From CALGFH01 sp036003705 (GTDB taxonomy: Bacteria; Actinomycetota; CALGFH01), in NCBI GenBank assembly GCA_036003705.1, contig DASYSE010000107.1:1-43430 (forward strand): a stretch of 43,430 nucleotides of DNA. Direction: 5' to 3'. Position numbers and translations under genes: made by a program. Below are positions 6,935-14,902 of this stretch, in pieces. The stretch's first letter is position 1. The number at the start of each line of letters is the position of its first letter. The notes beneath the pieces were generated by a model. The model saw nothing but the letters and a program-made list of their open reading frames with translations. It was not told where the DNA came from and made no database searches.

Positions 6935-8767
6935 ATGAAGCGCCCCACCCGTGCCCTGCTGGCCGCCCTCACCGTCGCCTTCTGCCTGGTGGCCGCGCTG
7001 GCCGGACCGGGCGCCGCCACCCCGACCGCCACCGGTGCGCCACCCGTCAAGCAGCCGGTGGCCACCGGCACCGGCGGGGCGATCGCCACCGTCGACCTGG
7101 ACGCCTCGGCCGCCGGCCTGGAGGTGCTGCGGCGCGGCGGCAACGCGGTGGACGCCGCGGTCGCGGCCGCGGCCACCCTCGGCGTCACCGAGGCCTACTC
7201 GTCCGGCATCGGCGGCGGCGGGTTCATGGTCGTCTACCTGGCCGGCCAGCGCCGGGTGGTGACCATCGACGGCCGCGAGACCGCCCCCGGCGCCTTCCGC
7301 GAGGACAGCTTCATCGACCCGGCCACCGGCCAGCCGATCCCGTCGGCCGAGCGGATCACCAGCGGCCTCGGCGTCGGCGTGCCCGGCACGCTGGCGACCT
7401 GGCAGCAGGCGGTCCGCCGCTTCGGCACCAGGCCGCTCGGCCGGCTGCTGCGGCCGGCGATCGGGGTCGCCGAGCGCGGCTTCGTGGTCGACCAGACCTT
7501 CCACGACCAGACGGCCAGCAACGCCGCCCGCTTCGCCGCCTTCCCCGCGACCCGCGAGCTGTTCCTGCCCGGCGGGGCGCCGCCCCCGGTGGGCTCGGTG
7601 CTGCGCAACCCCGACCTGGCCCGCACCTACCGGCTGCTGGCCGCCCACGGCACCGATCCGTTCTACCAGGGCCGCATCGCCGAGGCGATCGTCGACACCG
7701 TCCAGGACCCGCCGGTCGCCCCCGACGCCACCCTGAGGGTCCGGCCGGGCCTGATGACCGAGGCCGACCTGGCCGCCTACCGGACCGTCGAGCGGGTCCC
7801 GACCCGGGTCGGCTACCGCGGCTACCGGATCGTCGGCATGGGCCCGCCGTCCAGCGGCGGCTCCACCGTAGGTGAGGCGCTGAACATCCTGGAGGGGTTC
7901 GAGCTGGGCTCGGAGTCCTCCACCCAGGCCCTGTTCCATTACCTGGAGGCGTCCCGGCTGGCCTTCGCCGACCGCAACCGCTGGGTCGGCGACCCCGGCT
8001 TCGTCGAGGTGCCCCTGCGGGGCCTGCTCAGCCAGGGCTTCGCCGACGAGCGCCGCTGCCTGATCGGCGACCGGGCCAACCCCAGCCCGGTCCCGCCCGG
8101 CGACCCGTTCCCCCCGTTCGGCCCCGGCTGCCCCTCCGGCGCTGTGGCCGCCGCCGGCCCGGCCGAGCGCCCCGCCACCACCCACCTGACCGTCGCCGAC
8201 CGCTGGGGCAACGTCGTCAGCTACACCCTGACCATCGAGCAGACCGGCGGCAGCGGCATGGTGGTCCCCGGGTACGGGTTCCTGCTCAACAACGAGCTGA
8301 CCGACTTCAACCCCGGGCCGCCGGTTGCGGGCGTGCCCGACCCGAACCTGCCGGCGCCGGGCAAGCGGCCCCGCTCATCGATGAGCCCGACGATCGTGGT
8401 CCGCGACGGCCGGCCGGTCCTGGCCGTCGGGTCCCCGGGCGGCGCCACCATCATCACCACCGTGCTCCAGATCCTGGTCGAGCACCTGGATCGGGGCCTC
8501 GGCCTGCCCGAGGCGATCGCCGCCCCCAGGGTCTCCCAGCGAAACTCCGACCCGGGCGACGCCGAGCCGGCCTTCCTGGCCACCCCGGAGGCGGCCGAGC
8601 TGCAGGCCCTCGGCGAGCAGTTCCGCCAGGCCCCGGTCGCCGCGCCGCTGCCGTCGGAGATCGGCGCCGCCACCGGCATCGCCTTCCTCGGCAACGGTGT
8701 CCTCCAGGCGGCCGCCGAACCAGTCCGCCGCGGCGGCGGCAGCGCCCTGGTGGTCGATCCCCGGTGA
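6935..8767 (+). CDS. ggt: Gamma-glutamyltransferase, exported
   Basis: The protein is 610 residues long with a signal peptide (MKRPTRALLAALTVAFCLVA, then an Ala/Pro-rich stretch). It matches gamma-glutamyltransferase, an N-terminal nucleophile hydrolase that cleaves gamma-glutamyl compounds such as glutathione outside the membrane and self-processes into two chains. The expected new N-terminus is T415 in the motif TTHLTVADRWGNVVS. Other family marks are GGNAVDAAVA, GIGGGGFMVVY, DGRETAP, GVGVPGTLATW, the substrate-site SSMSPTIV and GSPGGATIITTVLQ. The ATG at 6935 is chosen over an upstream in-frame start because GGAGGA precedes it and it gives a clean signal peptide. It converges on kynU with only 28 bp between the stop codons. 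Confidence 0.92.
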   Translation: MKRPTRALLAALTVAFCLVAALAGPGAATPTATGAPPVKQPVATGTGGAIATVDLDASAAGLEVLRRGGNAVDAAVAAAATLGVTEAYSSGIGGGGFMVVYLAGQRRVVTIDGRETAPGAFREDSFIDPATGQPIPSAERITSGLGVGVPGTLATWQQAVRRFGTRPLGRLLRPAIGVAERGFVVDQTFHDQTASNAARFAAFPATRELFLPGGAPPPVGSVLRNPDLARTYRLLAAHGTDPFYQGRIAEAIVDTVQDPPVAPDATLRVRPGLMTEADLAAYRTVERVPTRVGYRGYRIVGMGPPSSGGSTVGEALNILEGFELGSESSTQALFHYLEASRLAFADRNRWVGDPGFVEVPLRGLLSQGFADERRCLIGDRANPSPVPPGDPFPPFGPGCPSGAVAAAGPAERPATTHLTVADRWGNVVSYTLTIEQTGGSGMVVPGYGFLLNNELTDFNPGPPVAGVPDPNLPAPGKRPRSSMSPTIVVRDGRPVLAVGSPGGATIITTVLQILVEHLDRGLGLPEAIAAPRVSQRNSDPGDAEPAFLATPEAAELQALGEQFRQAPVAAPLPSEIGAATGIAFLGNGVLQAAAEPVRRGGGSALVVDPR

Positions 8768-8795
8768 ACCGGGTCTGGCGGTGGCCGGGCGGGCT

Positions 8796-9980
8796 CTAAC
8801 GGTCGGGGTCGGTCGGGGGGCCAGCCGTACGCCCCGGAAGCCCACGGCGGATGGCGGCGACCTCGGCGACCGCGGCGTCGCATTCGTCGTCGGTGGTGTA
8901 GAAGTGGGGGCCGAGCCGCAGGCCGGCGCCGGGGCGGTAGTCGCAGGTGTAGCCGCGGGCGATCAGCTCGGCGGTGGCCTGCTCGGCGCCAGGGAAGTCG
9001 ACCACGACGCTGCCGCCGCGGTGGGCCGGGTCGGTGGGGCCGCGGACCACCGCCCCTTGCGCCAGGAAGCCGTCGAGCATGCGGGCGACCTGTCGCTGCG
9101 ACTTGGCCCTGATGGCGTCGACGCCGGCCTCGGCGACGATCCGGTAGCCTTCGGCGGCCATCGCGTGGGCGGGGACGTTGGGGGTGCCGGTGACGAACCG
9201 GCCGGCGCCGCTCGCGTAGGCGATCGGGCCCGGCTGGAAGGTGAACGGCGCCTCGTGGCCGAACCAGCCCAGCATCCGCGGGGCCAGCCCGGCGGCCACC
9301 TCCGGCCTGGCGTACAGGTAGCCGGTGCCTGGCCCGCCGAGCAGCCACTTGACCGAGCCGCCGACCATCAGGTCGACCTCGAGGGCGCCGACGTCGATCG
9401 GGACGGTCCCGGCCGACTGGTAGGTGTCCAGCAGCACCAGCGCGCCGACCCGGTGGGCGCGGGCGGCGACGGCGGCCGCGTCCAGCAGGGCCGACGAGCG
9501 GAAGGCGACGTGGGTGACGGCGACCAGCGCGGTCTGCTGGTCGATCGCCTCCAGGAGCCGGTCGAGGTCGACGGTCAGGTGGCGGGAGGGAACGACCTCG
9601 AGCTTGGCCCCGACCGCCTCCTGGGCCCGGTACAGGTAGTCGCAGGTTGAGAACTCCAGGTCGGTGGTGACCAGCCGGCTGCGCCTCCCCGACCAGTCGA
9701 AGCAGGACAGCACCTGCCCGGCCAGGACCGAGACGTTGGGCCCGAGGGCGACGGTGCCGGCGGGGGCGTTGAACAGGCCCTCGAGGATGGCCGCGGTCGC
9801 CCTGACCTGTTCCAGCCACCCGTTCCACGCCACCACCCCCTGGTCGGCCCATTCCCGGGCGAACCTGGCCAGCGCCTGCGGCACGGTGTCCGGCATCGGC
9901 CCCAGGGTGTGGGCGGCGAGGTAGGGGCCGCGGCCCAGGGTCGGGAAGCGGTCACGGTAGGCGAGCAGCTCGTCCGCCAC
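8796..9980 (-). CDS. kynU: Kynureninase (PLP-dependent)
   Basis: This is a fold-type I PLP enzyme of 394 residues in the class V aminotransferase/kynureninase group. Kynureninase cleaves L-kynurenine to anthranilate and alanine. The PLP lysine is K211 in GGSVKWLLGGPGTGYLY and the ring-binding aspartate is D185 in LVLLDTYQSAG. The N-terminal YLAAHTLGPMP and the C-terminal YRPGAGLRLGPHFYTT, a phosphate/substrate arginine region, also fit. The start is the GTG at 9980, behind TGAGGAGG; the reading frame stays open further upstream but overlaps the divergent promoter region. No other tryptophan-degradation gene lies nearby, so a related beta-lyase activity is possible. Confidence 0.82.
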   Translation of the reverse strand: MADELLAYRDRFPTLGRGPYLAAHTLGPMPDTVPQALARFAREWADQGVVAWNGWLEQVRATAAILEGLFNAPAGTVALGPNVSVLAGQVLSCFDWSGRRSRLVTTDLEFSTCDYLYRAQEAVGAKLEVVPSRHLTVDLDRLLEAIDQQTALVAVTHVAFRSSALLDAAAVAARAHRVGALVLLDTYQSAGTVPIDVGALEVDLMVGGSVKWLLGGPGTGYLYARPEVAAGLAPRMLGWFGHEAPFTFQPGPIAYASGAGRFVTGTPNVPAHAMAAEGYRIVAEAGVDAIRAKSQRQVARMLDGFLAQGAVVRGPTDPAHRGGSVVVDFPGAEQATAELIARGYTCDYRPGAGLRLGPHFYTTDDECDAAVAEVAAIRRGLPGRTAGPPTDPDR

Positions 9981-10113
9981 GGCAGCCTCCTCAGGGTGGG
10001 TCGGGGACCGGCCCCGGCTCATGCTCCTCGGCGCTCGGCGGATCGGCAAGGTCCGCGGCGGCGCCGGCCATCCGAGCCTGGTGCGGCACGGCGGCCCCGA
10101 GGTACAACGTGCC

Positions 10114-12060
10114 ATGACGTCCGCGACCACCACCAGGGGTCCCGGTGCCGGCCCCGCATCCCGACCCGAGGCCGTGCTGGCCGCCCTTGCCGCCGGGATC
10201 CTCGGCCCCGGCCACGACCCGCTGGTCCCCGCCCGGATGCTGGAGCTCTTCGACCGGACGGCCAACCGCCGCGAGCGCGACCAGCTGCTCGGTGTGCTGC
10301 GGGTGCTCGACTCGCGGGCCGGCGCGCTTGCCCTCACCGGCCGGCCGGCGCCTGTCTCCCGCCTCTCCCCGGCCGCCGCCGAGGCGCTGATGCGGCGCTG
10401 GCAGGCCGGCCGCCTGCCGCTGCAGCGGCGGCTGGCCGCCGCCGTCGGCCCGATCGCCCTGCTGGCCGCCTACGCCTGGCCCGGTCCGGCCAGGGCGGCC
10501 ACCGGCTACCCGGGACCGCTCGGCCCGGCCCCCGACATCCCCAGGAGGCTGGAGCCGCTGCGGGTCGACGGCGACGAGGAGCTGGACTGCGACGTGGTCG
10601 TGGTCGGCTCGGGCGCCGGCGGCGGGGTGGTCGCCGCCGAGCTGGCCCGGGCCGGCATGGCGGTGGTCGTGCTGGAGAAGGGCGGGTACGCGGCCGAGCG
10701 CGACTTCCACCACCAGGAGGGCGAGGCCTACCGCGACCTGTACCTGTACGCGCTCACCCTCACCACCGACGACCTCGCCTGCCGGATCCTCGCCGGGTCG
10801 ACGCTGGGCGGCGGCACGGTGGTGAACTTCTCGACCTCGTTCGCGCCCCCGGCGCCGGTGCTGGCCGAGTGGGCCGAGGTGTCGGGCATCGACGCGTTCG
10901 TCTCCGGCGAGGTCGCCGCCGCGCTGGAGGCGGTGGCCGACCGGCTGGGCGTCACCACCGGTCAGAGCGACCCCAGCGCCCGCGACCAGGTGCTGGAGCG
11001 GGGGCTGGAGCGGCTCGGCTGGCACGTCGGCCCGCTGCCCCGCAACGTCCGCGGCTGCGCCCAGGACGCCGGCTGCGGCTGGTGCGGCTTCGGCTGCCGG
11101 CTCGGAGCCAAGCAGTCCACCCTGGTCACCTACCTGGAAGAGGCCGCCGCCGCCGGGGCCCGGCTGGTCGTCGGGGCCGACGCCCGCCGGGTCCTCATCT
11201 CCGGCGGTCGGGCCGTGGGCGTTGAGGCGCTGGGGGCGGGCGGCCACCGGCTGCGGGTGAGGGCGCGGGCGGTGGTGGCCGCCGCCGGGGCCATCGAGAC
11301 CCCGGCCCTGCTGCTCCGCTCGGGCCTGCGCGGGCAGGTCGGCCGCCACCTGCGCCTGCACCCCGGCACCGCCGCCATGGGCCGGTTCGAGGAGCCCATC
11401 CGCTGGTGGGAGGGCACCCTGCAAGCCCGCTACTCGGCCCAGCTGCGCGACCGCCTCGGGCCGTACGCGCCCATCTTCGAGACCGTGCCCATCCATCCGG
11501 GGACGGCCGCGGTGGCTCTGCCCTGGCAGTCGGCCGCCGCCCACCGGGCGCTGATGGAGCAGTCCGCGAACCTGTCGCTGGTCGGGGTGCTGTGCCGCGA
11601 CACCACCGCCGGCAGGGTCCGGGTCGACCGCGACGGCAGCCCGCGGGTCCGCTGGCGCCTGAACGCCGCCGACGAGGCCCGCATGGCCGCCGGCCTGGCC
11701 GCCGCCGGGGAGGTGCTGGCGGCTGCGGGGGCCAGCGAGGTGTTCAGCCTTCACCGGCAGCGGTTCGCGTTCCGGCCCGGCGCTCCCGACGCCCATCAGG
11801 CCTGGGCGGAGGCGACCAGGCAGGCCGGGTTCCGCGGCGGCCGGGCCACGCTGGCCTCCTACCACCAGATGGGCTCCTGCCGGATGGGCACCGACCCGGC
11901 CACCTCGGCGGTCGGCCCCGACCACCAGACCCACCAGGTCAGCGGCGTCTACGTGGCCGACGCCTCCCTGTTCCCGACGGCCCCCGGCGTCAACCCGATG
12001 CTGTCGGTCATGGCCCTGGCTCAGCGGGCCGCCGGCCGGGTCGCCGCCCGCCTGGCCTGA
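10114..12060 (+). CDS. GMC-family long-chain alcohol oxidase/dehydrogenase
   Basis: This FAD enzyme of 648 residues is of the glucose-methanol-choline family. The dinucleotide-binding motif VVVVGSGAGGG lies at about 161-171 and is followed by AAELARAGMAVVVLEKGG. A cysteine-rich segment, CAQDAGCGWCGFGCRLGAKQST, and the C-terminal HQMGSCRMG (catalytic-region H584) with GVYVADASLFPTAPGVNP are typical of fatty-alcohol/long-chain alcohol oxidases. The first 140 residues form an extra helical domain that ends in a hydrophobic stretch near ALLAAYAWP, possibly a membrane contact. The ATG at 10114 follows a TACAAC hexamer and lacks a ribosome-binding site, so it may be leaderless. It is divergent from kynU. 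The substrate is inferred only at class level. Confidence 0.82.
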   Translation: MTSATTTRGPGAGPASRPEAVLAALAAGILGPGHDPLVPARMLELFDRTANRRERDQLLGVLRVLDSRAGALALTGRPAPVSRLSPAAAEALMRRWQAGRLPLQRRLAAAVGPIALLAAYAWPGPARAATGYPGPLGPAPDIPRRLEPLRVDGDEELDCDVVVVGSGAGGGVVAAELARAGMAVVVLEKGGYAAERDFHHQEGEAYRDLYLYALTLTTDDLACRILAGSTLGGGTVVNFSTSFAPPAPVLAEWAEVSGIDAFVSGEVAAALEAVADRLGVTTGQSDPSARDQVLERGLERLGWHVGPLPRNVRGCAQDAGCGWCGFGCRLGAKQSTLVTYLEEAAAAGARLVVGADARRVLISGGRAVGVEALGAGGHRLRVRARAVVAAAGAIETPALLLRSGLRGQVGRHLRLHPGTAAMGRFEEPIRWWEGTLQARYSAQLRDRLGPYAPIFETVPIHPGTAAVALPWQSAAAHRALMEQSANLSLVGVLCRDTTAGRVRVDRDGSPRVRWRLNAADEARMAAGLAAAGEVLAAAGASEVFSLHRQRFAFRPGAPDAHQAWAEATRQAGFRGGRATLASYHQMGSCRMGTDPATSAVGPDHQTHQVSGVYVADASLFPTAPGVNPMLSVMALAQRAAGRVAARLA

Positions 12061-12071
12061 GCCGTCGCGCG

Positions 12072-12103
12072 CCCGCTAGCCGCAAGACCCGCTAGCCGCA
12101 GGA
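12072..12103. repeat. 16-bp tandem duplication at the pentapeptide gene end
   Basis: CCCGCTAGCCGCAAGA is followed directly by CCCGCTAGCCGCAGGA (15 of 16 identical). The second copy contains the minus-strand stop of the pentapeptide gene, so the stop codon context has been duplicated. Confidence 0.7.
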
Positions 12104-13114
12104 GTCGACCAGCCGGGCGCCGGCGGCCCGCCAGTCGAAGCCGGACGGCCACTGGGTGTCGCCGCTGGCCTGCGCCCCCGCCAGGTGGGCACCGCGCAGG
12201 TCGGCGCCCTGCAGCTGGGTGCCGCACAGCAGCGACTGCTCCAGGTGGGCCCCGACCAGATCGGCGCGCTGCAGGCTGACCCCGCGGACGTCGGCGCCGC
12301 GCAGGTCGGCCCCGGCCAGCCTGGCCCAGCCGAGCCGGGCCCCCTGCAGCAGCGAGCCGCCGAGGTCGAGCGGCGGGTCGCCCGGCAGGACGGTCCTGCG
12401 GGCCAGCACGCTGGCCGCGGCATGCACGTCCGCCTGCCGAGCCTGCAGGGTTGCCGGCGCCCCGGCCGGCTCGACGACCAGCGGACGGTGCGAGTGCGCC
12501 CGGACGTAGGCGGAGAGGATCTCGAACACCTGGACGCGGTCCTGGGACGACCACTCGGCCACGGCGGGCCCGGCTCCCGGCATGCCCCGCGGACCCGACC
12601 CGTCCGGCGACTGCCCCGCGGACGCTCTGGCGGCGATCCGCTCCAGGCCGTAGATGCCGCCCAGCCTGACGTCGAGCTGCTCGCTGCCGAGCTGGTCGAG
12701 CGCCCGGGCGAACCGCTCGCCGGCCTGCTCCTGACCGGCGACGGCCAGCTGCTGCCGCAGCTGGCGGCGGTCGGTCTCCAGCTGCTGCCAGGTGACCGCG
12801 ACGGCGGCGATCACGGCCACGCCGGCGACCGCCTGCAGCAGCCCGATCCGGACGTCGTTCTGCAGCTTCAGCCGGTCGTCCTCCAGCCGGCCGCGGGCGG
12901 CGGGGTCGGCGACACCGGCCAGGGACGCGGACGACCGGGCGGGCACGAACCATCGCGGGAGCAGGAAGACGAACACGAACAGCCCCACGGCCAGCACCCG
13001 CGGCCAGTGCTCGACCAGCCACGGCGACGGTGCCAGCCAGCCGGCCAGCAGCAGCCCAGCAAGCGACGACAGCGCCACCAGGCCACGCCGCCGAGAACGA
13101 AGCCGTCCGGCCAT
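12092..13114 (-). CDS. Membrane-anchored pentapeptide-repeat protein
   Basis: The protein is 340 residues long. It has an N-terminal hydrophobic hairpin (LVALSSLAGLLLAGWLA and VLAVGLFVFVFLLPRW), a cytoplasmic linker with a third hydrophobic helix (LLQAVAGVAVIAAVAVTW), a coiled-coil-like glutamine-rich stretch (QQLETDRRQLRQQLAVAGQ), then a FARALDQLGSEQLDVRLGGIYGLERIA module. The C-terminal repeats follow the A(D/N)LxG pattern (ARLAGADLRGADVRGVSLQRADLVGAHLEQ). The same domain order occurs in many actinobacterial pentapeptide proteins of unknown role. The ATG at 13114 is chosen because GGGGGGG precedes it; an in-frame TTG lies 12 bp upstream at 13126. No partner gene is evident, and it is divergent from the DUF885 gene. 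Confidence 0.75.
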   Translation of the reverse strand: MAGRLRSRRRGLVALSSLAGLLLAGWLAPSPWLVEHWPRVLAVGLFVFVFLLPRWFVPARSSASLAGVADPAARGRLEDDRLKLQNDVRIGLLQAVAGVAVIAAVAVTWQQLETDRRQLRQQLAVAGQEQAGERFARALDQLGSEQLDVRLGGIYGLERIAARASAGQSPDGSGPRGMPGAGPAVAEWSSQDRVQVFEILSAYVRAHSHRPLVVEPAGAPATLQARQADVHAAASVLARRTVLPGDPPLDLGGSLLQGARLGWARLAGADLRGADVRGVSLQRADLVGAHLEQSLLCGTQLQGADLRGAHLAGAQASGDTQWPSGFDWRAAGARLVDSCG

Positions 13115-13174
13115 GTGCCCCCCCAAGCTCAGGGTCCGGTCCGGGCAAGTCTCTCACACTCCCCGAGCCACCCG

Positions 13175-13187
13175 GTGTCCAGGACAC
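13175..13187. promoter_or_regulatory. Palindrome GTGTCC-A-GGACAC (operator candidate)
   Basis: This perfect 6-1-6 palindrome lies in the spacer between the divergent pentapeptide and DUF885 genes, about 25 bp upstream of the -10-like TAGGCT. That places it over the expected -35 position. No regulator is identified. Confidence 0.4.
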
Positions 13188-13211
13188 TGGACGGCCCGGG
13201 GCGCCGAACCG

Positions 13212-13217
13212 TAGGCT
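13212..13217 (+). promoter_or_regulatory. Candidate -10 element of the DUF885 gene
   Basis: TAGGCT ends eight bases before the ATG at 13226, with no ribosome-binding site between. A leaderless transcript is likely. Confidence 0.4.
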
Positions 13218-13225
13218 CGGCGGCG

Positions 13226-14746
13226 ATGAACCAGCGACTTCGGGCGATCTGCGACCTGGCCGCGTCGAGTGTGCGCGAGTACGTCGGCCGCCACGAGTAC
13301 GACGGCAGGATCGAGGACCTCTCCCCGGAGGGGGTGAAGGCCGGCCTGGCCCGGCTCGGCGCGGGGCGCGAGACCGACCCGCACGACGAGGCCCACCTGG
13401 CCGCCTTCGAGCGGCTGACCCGGCTGGAGCTGGGCGAGCTGGAGCTGCACCGCTCCAACCCGCTGTACCACATCGGCGCCCTCGACGTTTCCTGCTACGA
13501 CCGCGAGTACGCCCCGGAAGCCGAACGGGCCGACGCCAGCCGGCGCCACCTCGCCGCCTGGCCCGACGCGGTCGACGCCGCGGTGGCCGCCCTGGACCGG
13601 GTGCCCGCCCCCGCCGCCGAGGCCCTGCTGCCGGCCGCCCAGGGCCTGGTCGCCGAGCTCGACCCGGCCGGCGGGGATGCGGTCGTCGAGCGGGCCCTCG
13701 CCGCCCACCAGCGCCTGGTCGGCCACCTGGAGGCGGCCGCCGCCGGCGGGGACCGGGACACCGCGCTGGGGCGGGGAGCGCTGGAACGGCTGCTCGGCAC
13801 CGGGGAGGCGCTGCAGGTCGACCTCGGACGCCTGGAGGAGCGGGCCGACGCCGAGCGGGACCGGCTACGGGGGCTGCTGGACGATGCCTGCGGGCGCCTG
13901 CAGCCCGGCCGTCCCACCGCCGAGGTGGTGGCCGCGCTGCTGGCCGACCATCCCGACGCCGACGGGGTGATGGAGGAGGCCCGCTCGTCCACCGCCGAGT
14001 CGATCGCCTTCACCGTCGACCACGACCTGGTGCCCGGCCTGGATGGCGAGTGCCTGGTCGCGGTCTCGCCCAGGTCACGCCGCTGGGCGATGGCCATGAT
14101 GTCCTGGGCCGCCCCCTACGAGCAGGACGCCCCGTCCCGGTACTACATCTCCCCGCCCGAGCCGGACTGGCCGGCCGCCGAGCAGGACGACTGGCTGAAG
14201 GTGTTCAGCCGGGCCACCCTGCCAGCCATCACCGTCCACGAGGTCGCCCCCGGCCACTTCGCCCACGGGCGCTACCTGCGCCGCGCCACCTCCGACGTCC
14301 GCCGGACCCTGCACTCGATGGCGTTCGTCGAGGGCTGGGCCCACTACGGCGAGGAGCTCTGTGTCGAGGAGGGCTTCCACGCCGAGGACCCGCGCTTCGC
14401 CGCCGGGGTGGCCCTGGAGGCGCTGCAGCGGGTCACCCGTCTGGCCGTCTCCATCGGCCTGCACGCCGGCACCATGACCGTCCAGGACGGCGCCGCCCGC
14501 TTCGAGGCCGACGCCTTCTGCTACGGCCCGGCGGCAAGGGCCGAGGCGTCCAGGGCGACCTTCGACCCCACCTACGGCCGCTACACCTGGGGCAAGCTGG
14601 AGATCCTCCGCCTCCGCGAGCAGGCAAGGGCCCGCTGGGGCTCCACCTACTCCCACGCCCGCTTCCACGACGCCCTCCTGCGCCTGGGCTCGCCCCCGCT
14701 CGGCCTGATGGCCGCCGCCCTGGACGGCAACGGGCCGGCAACCTAG
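13226..14746 (+). CDS. DUF885-family protein with HExxPGH metallopeptidase motif
   Basis: The protein of 506 residues matches the DUF885 family, putative zinc-dependent peptidases. The zinc-binding motif is HEVAPGH (338-344) and the downstream glutamate lies in EGWAHYGEE (369-377). The upstream family segment MSWAAPYEQDAPSRYYISPPEPDW and the closing YTWGKLEILRLREQA are also present. The first 330 residues are mostly helical, with repeated Ala/Leu-rich segments. No signal peptide is visible, so it is probably cytoplasmic. The ATG at 13226 follows the hexamer TAGGCT, and the frame is open far upstream on the strand opposite the pentapeptide gene, so the longer reading is rejected. Substrates of this family are not established. 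Confidence 0.8.
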   Translation: MNQRLRAICDLAASSVREYVGRHEYDGRIEDLSPEGVKAGLARLGAGRETDPHDEAHLAAFERLTRLELGELELHRSNPLYHIGALDVSCYDREYAPEAERADASRRHLAAWPDAVDAAVAALDRVPAPAAEALLPAAQGLVAELDPAGGDAVVERALAAHQRLVGHLEAAAAGGDRDTALGRGALERLLGTGEALQVDLGRLEERADAERDRLRGLLDDACGRLQPGRPTAEVVAALLADHPDADGVMEEARSSTAESIAFTVDHDLVPGLDGECLVAVSPRSRRWAMAMMSWAAPYEQDAPSRYYISPPEPDWPAAEQDDWLKVFSRATLPAITVHEVAPGHFAHGRYLRRATSDVRRTLHSMAFVEGWAHYGEELCVEEGFHAEDPRFAAGVALEALQRVTRLAVSIGLHAGTMTVQDGAARFEADAFCYGPAARAEASRATFDPTYGRYTWGKLEILRLREQARARWGSTYSHARFHDALLRLGSPPLGLMAAALDGNGPAT

Positions 14747-14902
14747 CCGCACGCCTTGCCTCGGGGCGGCTCAAGGGGCAACCGGCGGGGTCGAGACAAT
14801 GAACTGCGCAGGTTGCGCAGGGCCACCGCTATGCAAGCTGCGGCCGGAATGCCACCATAATTGGCTGAACCACGCCGTACCCGAGCCAGGAGCCGAGGCG
14901 CC

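Noticed and set aside
12185..13225. 5' extension of the DUF885 frame
   Set aside because: This part overlaps the pentapeptide-repeat gene antisense and reads as low-complexity Gly/Gln/Pro-rich protein. The family N-terminus begins at 13226.
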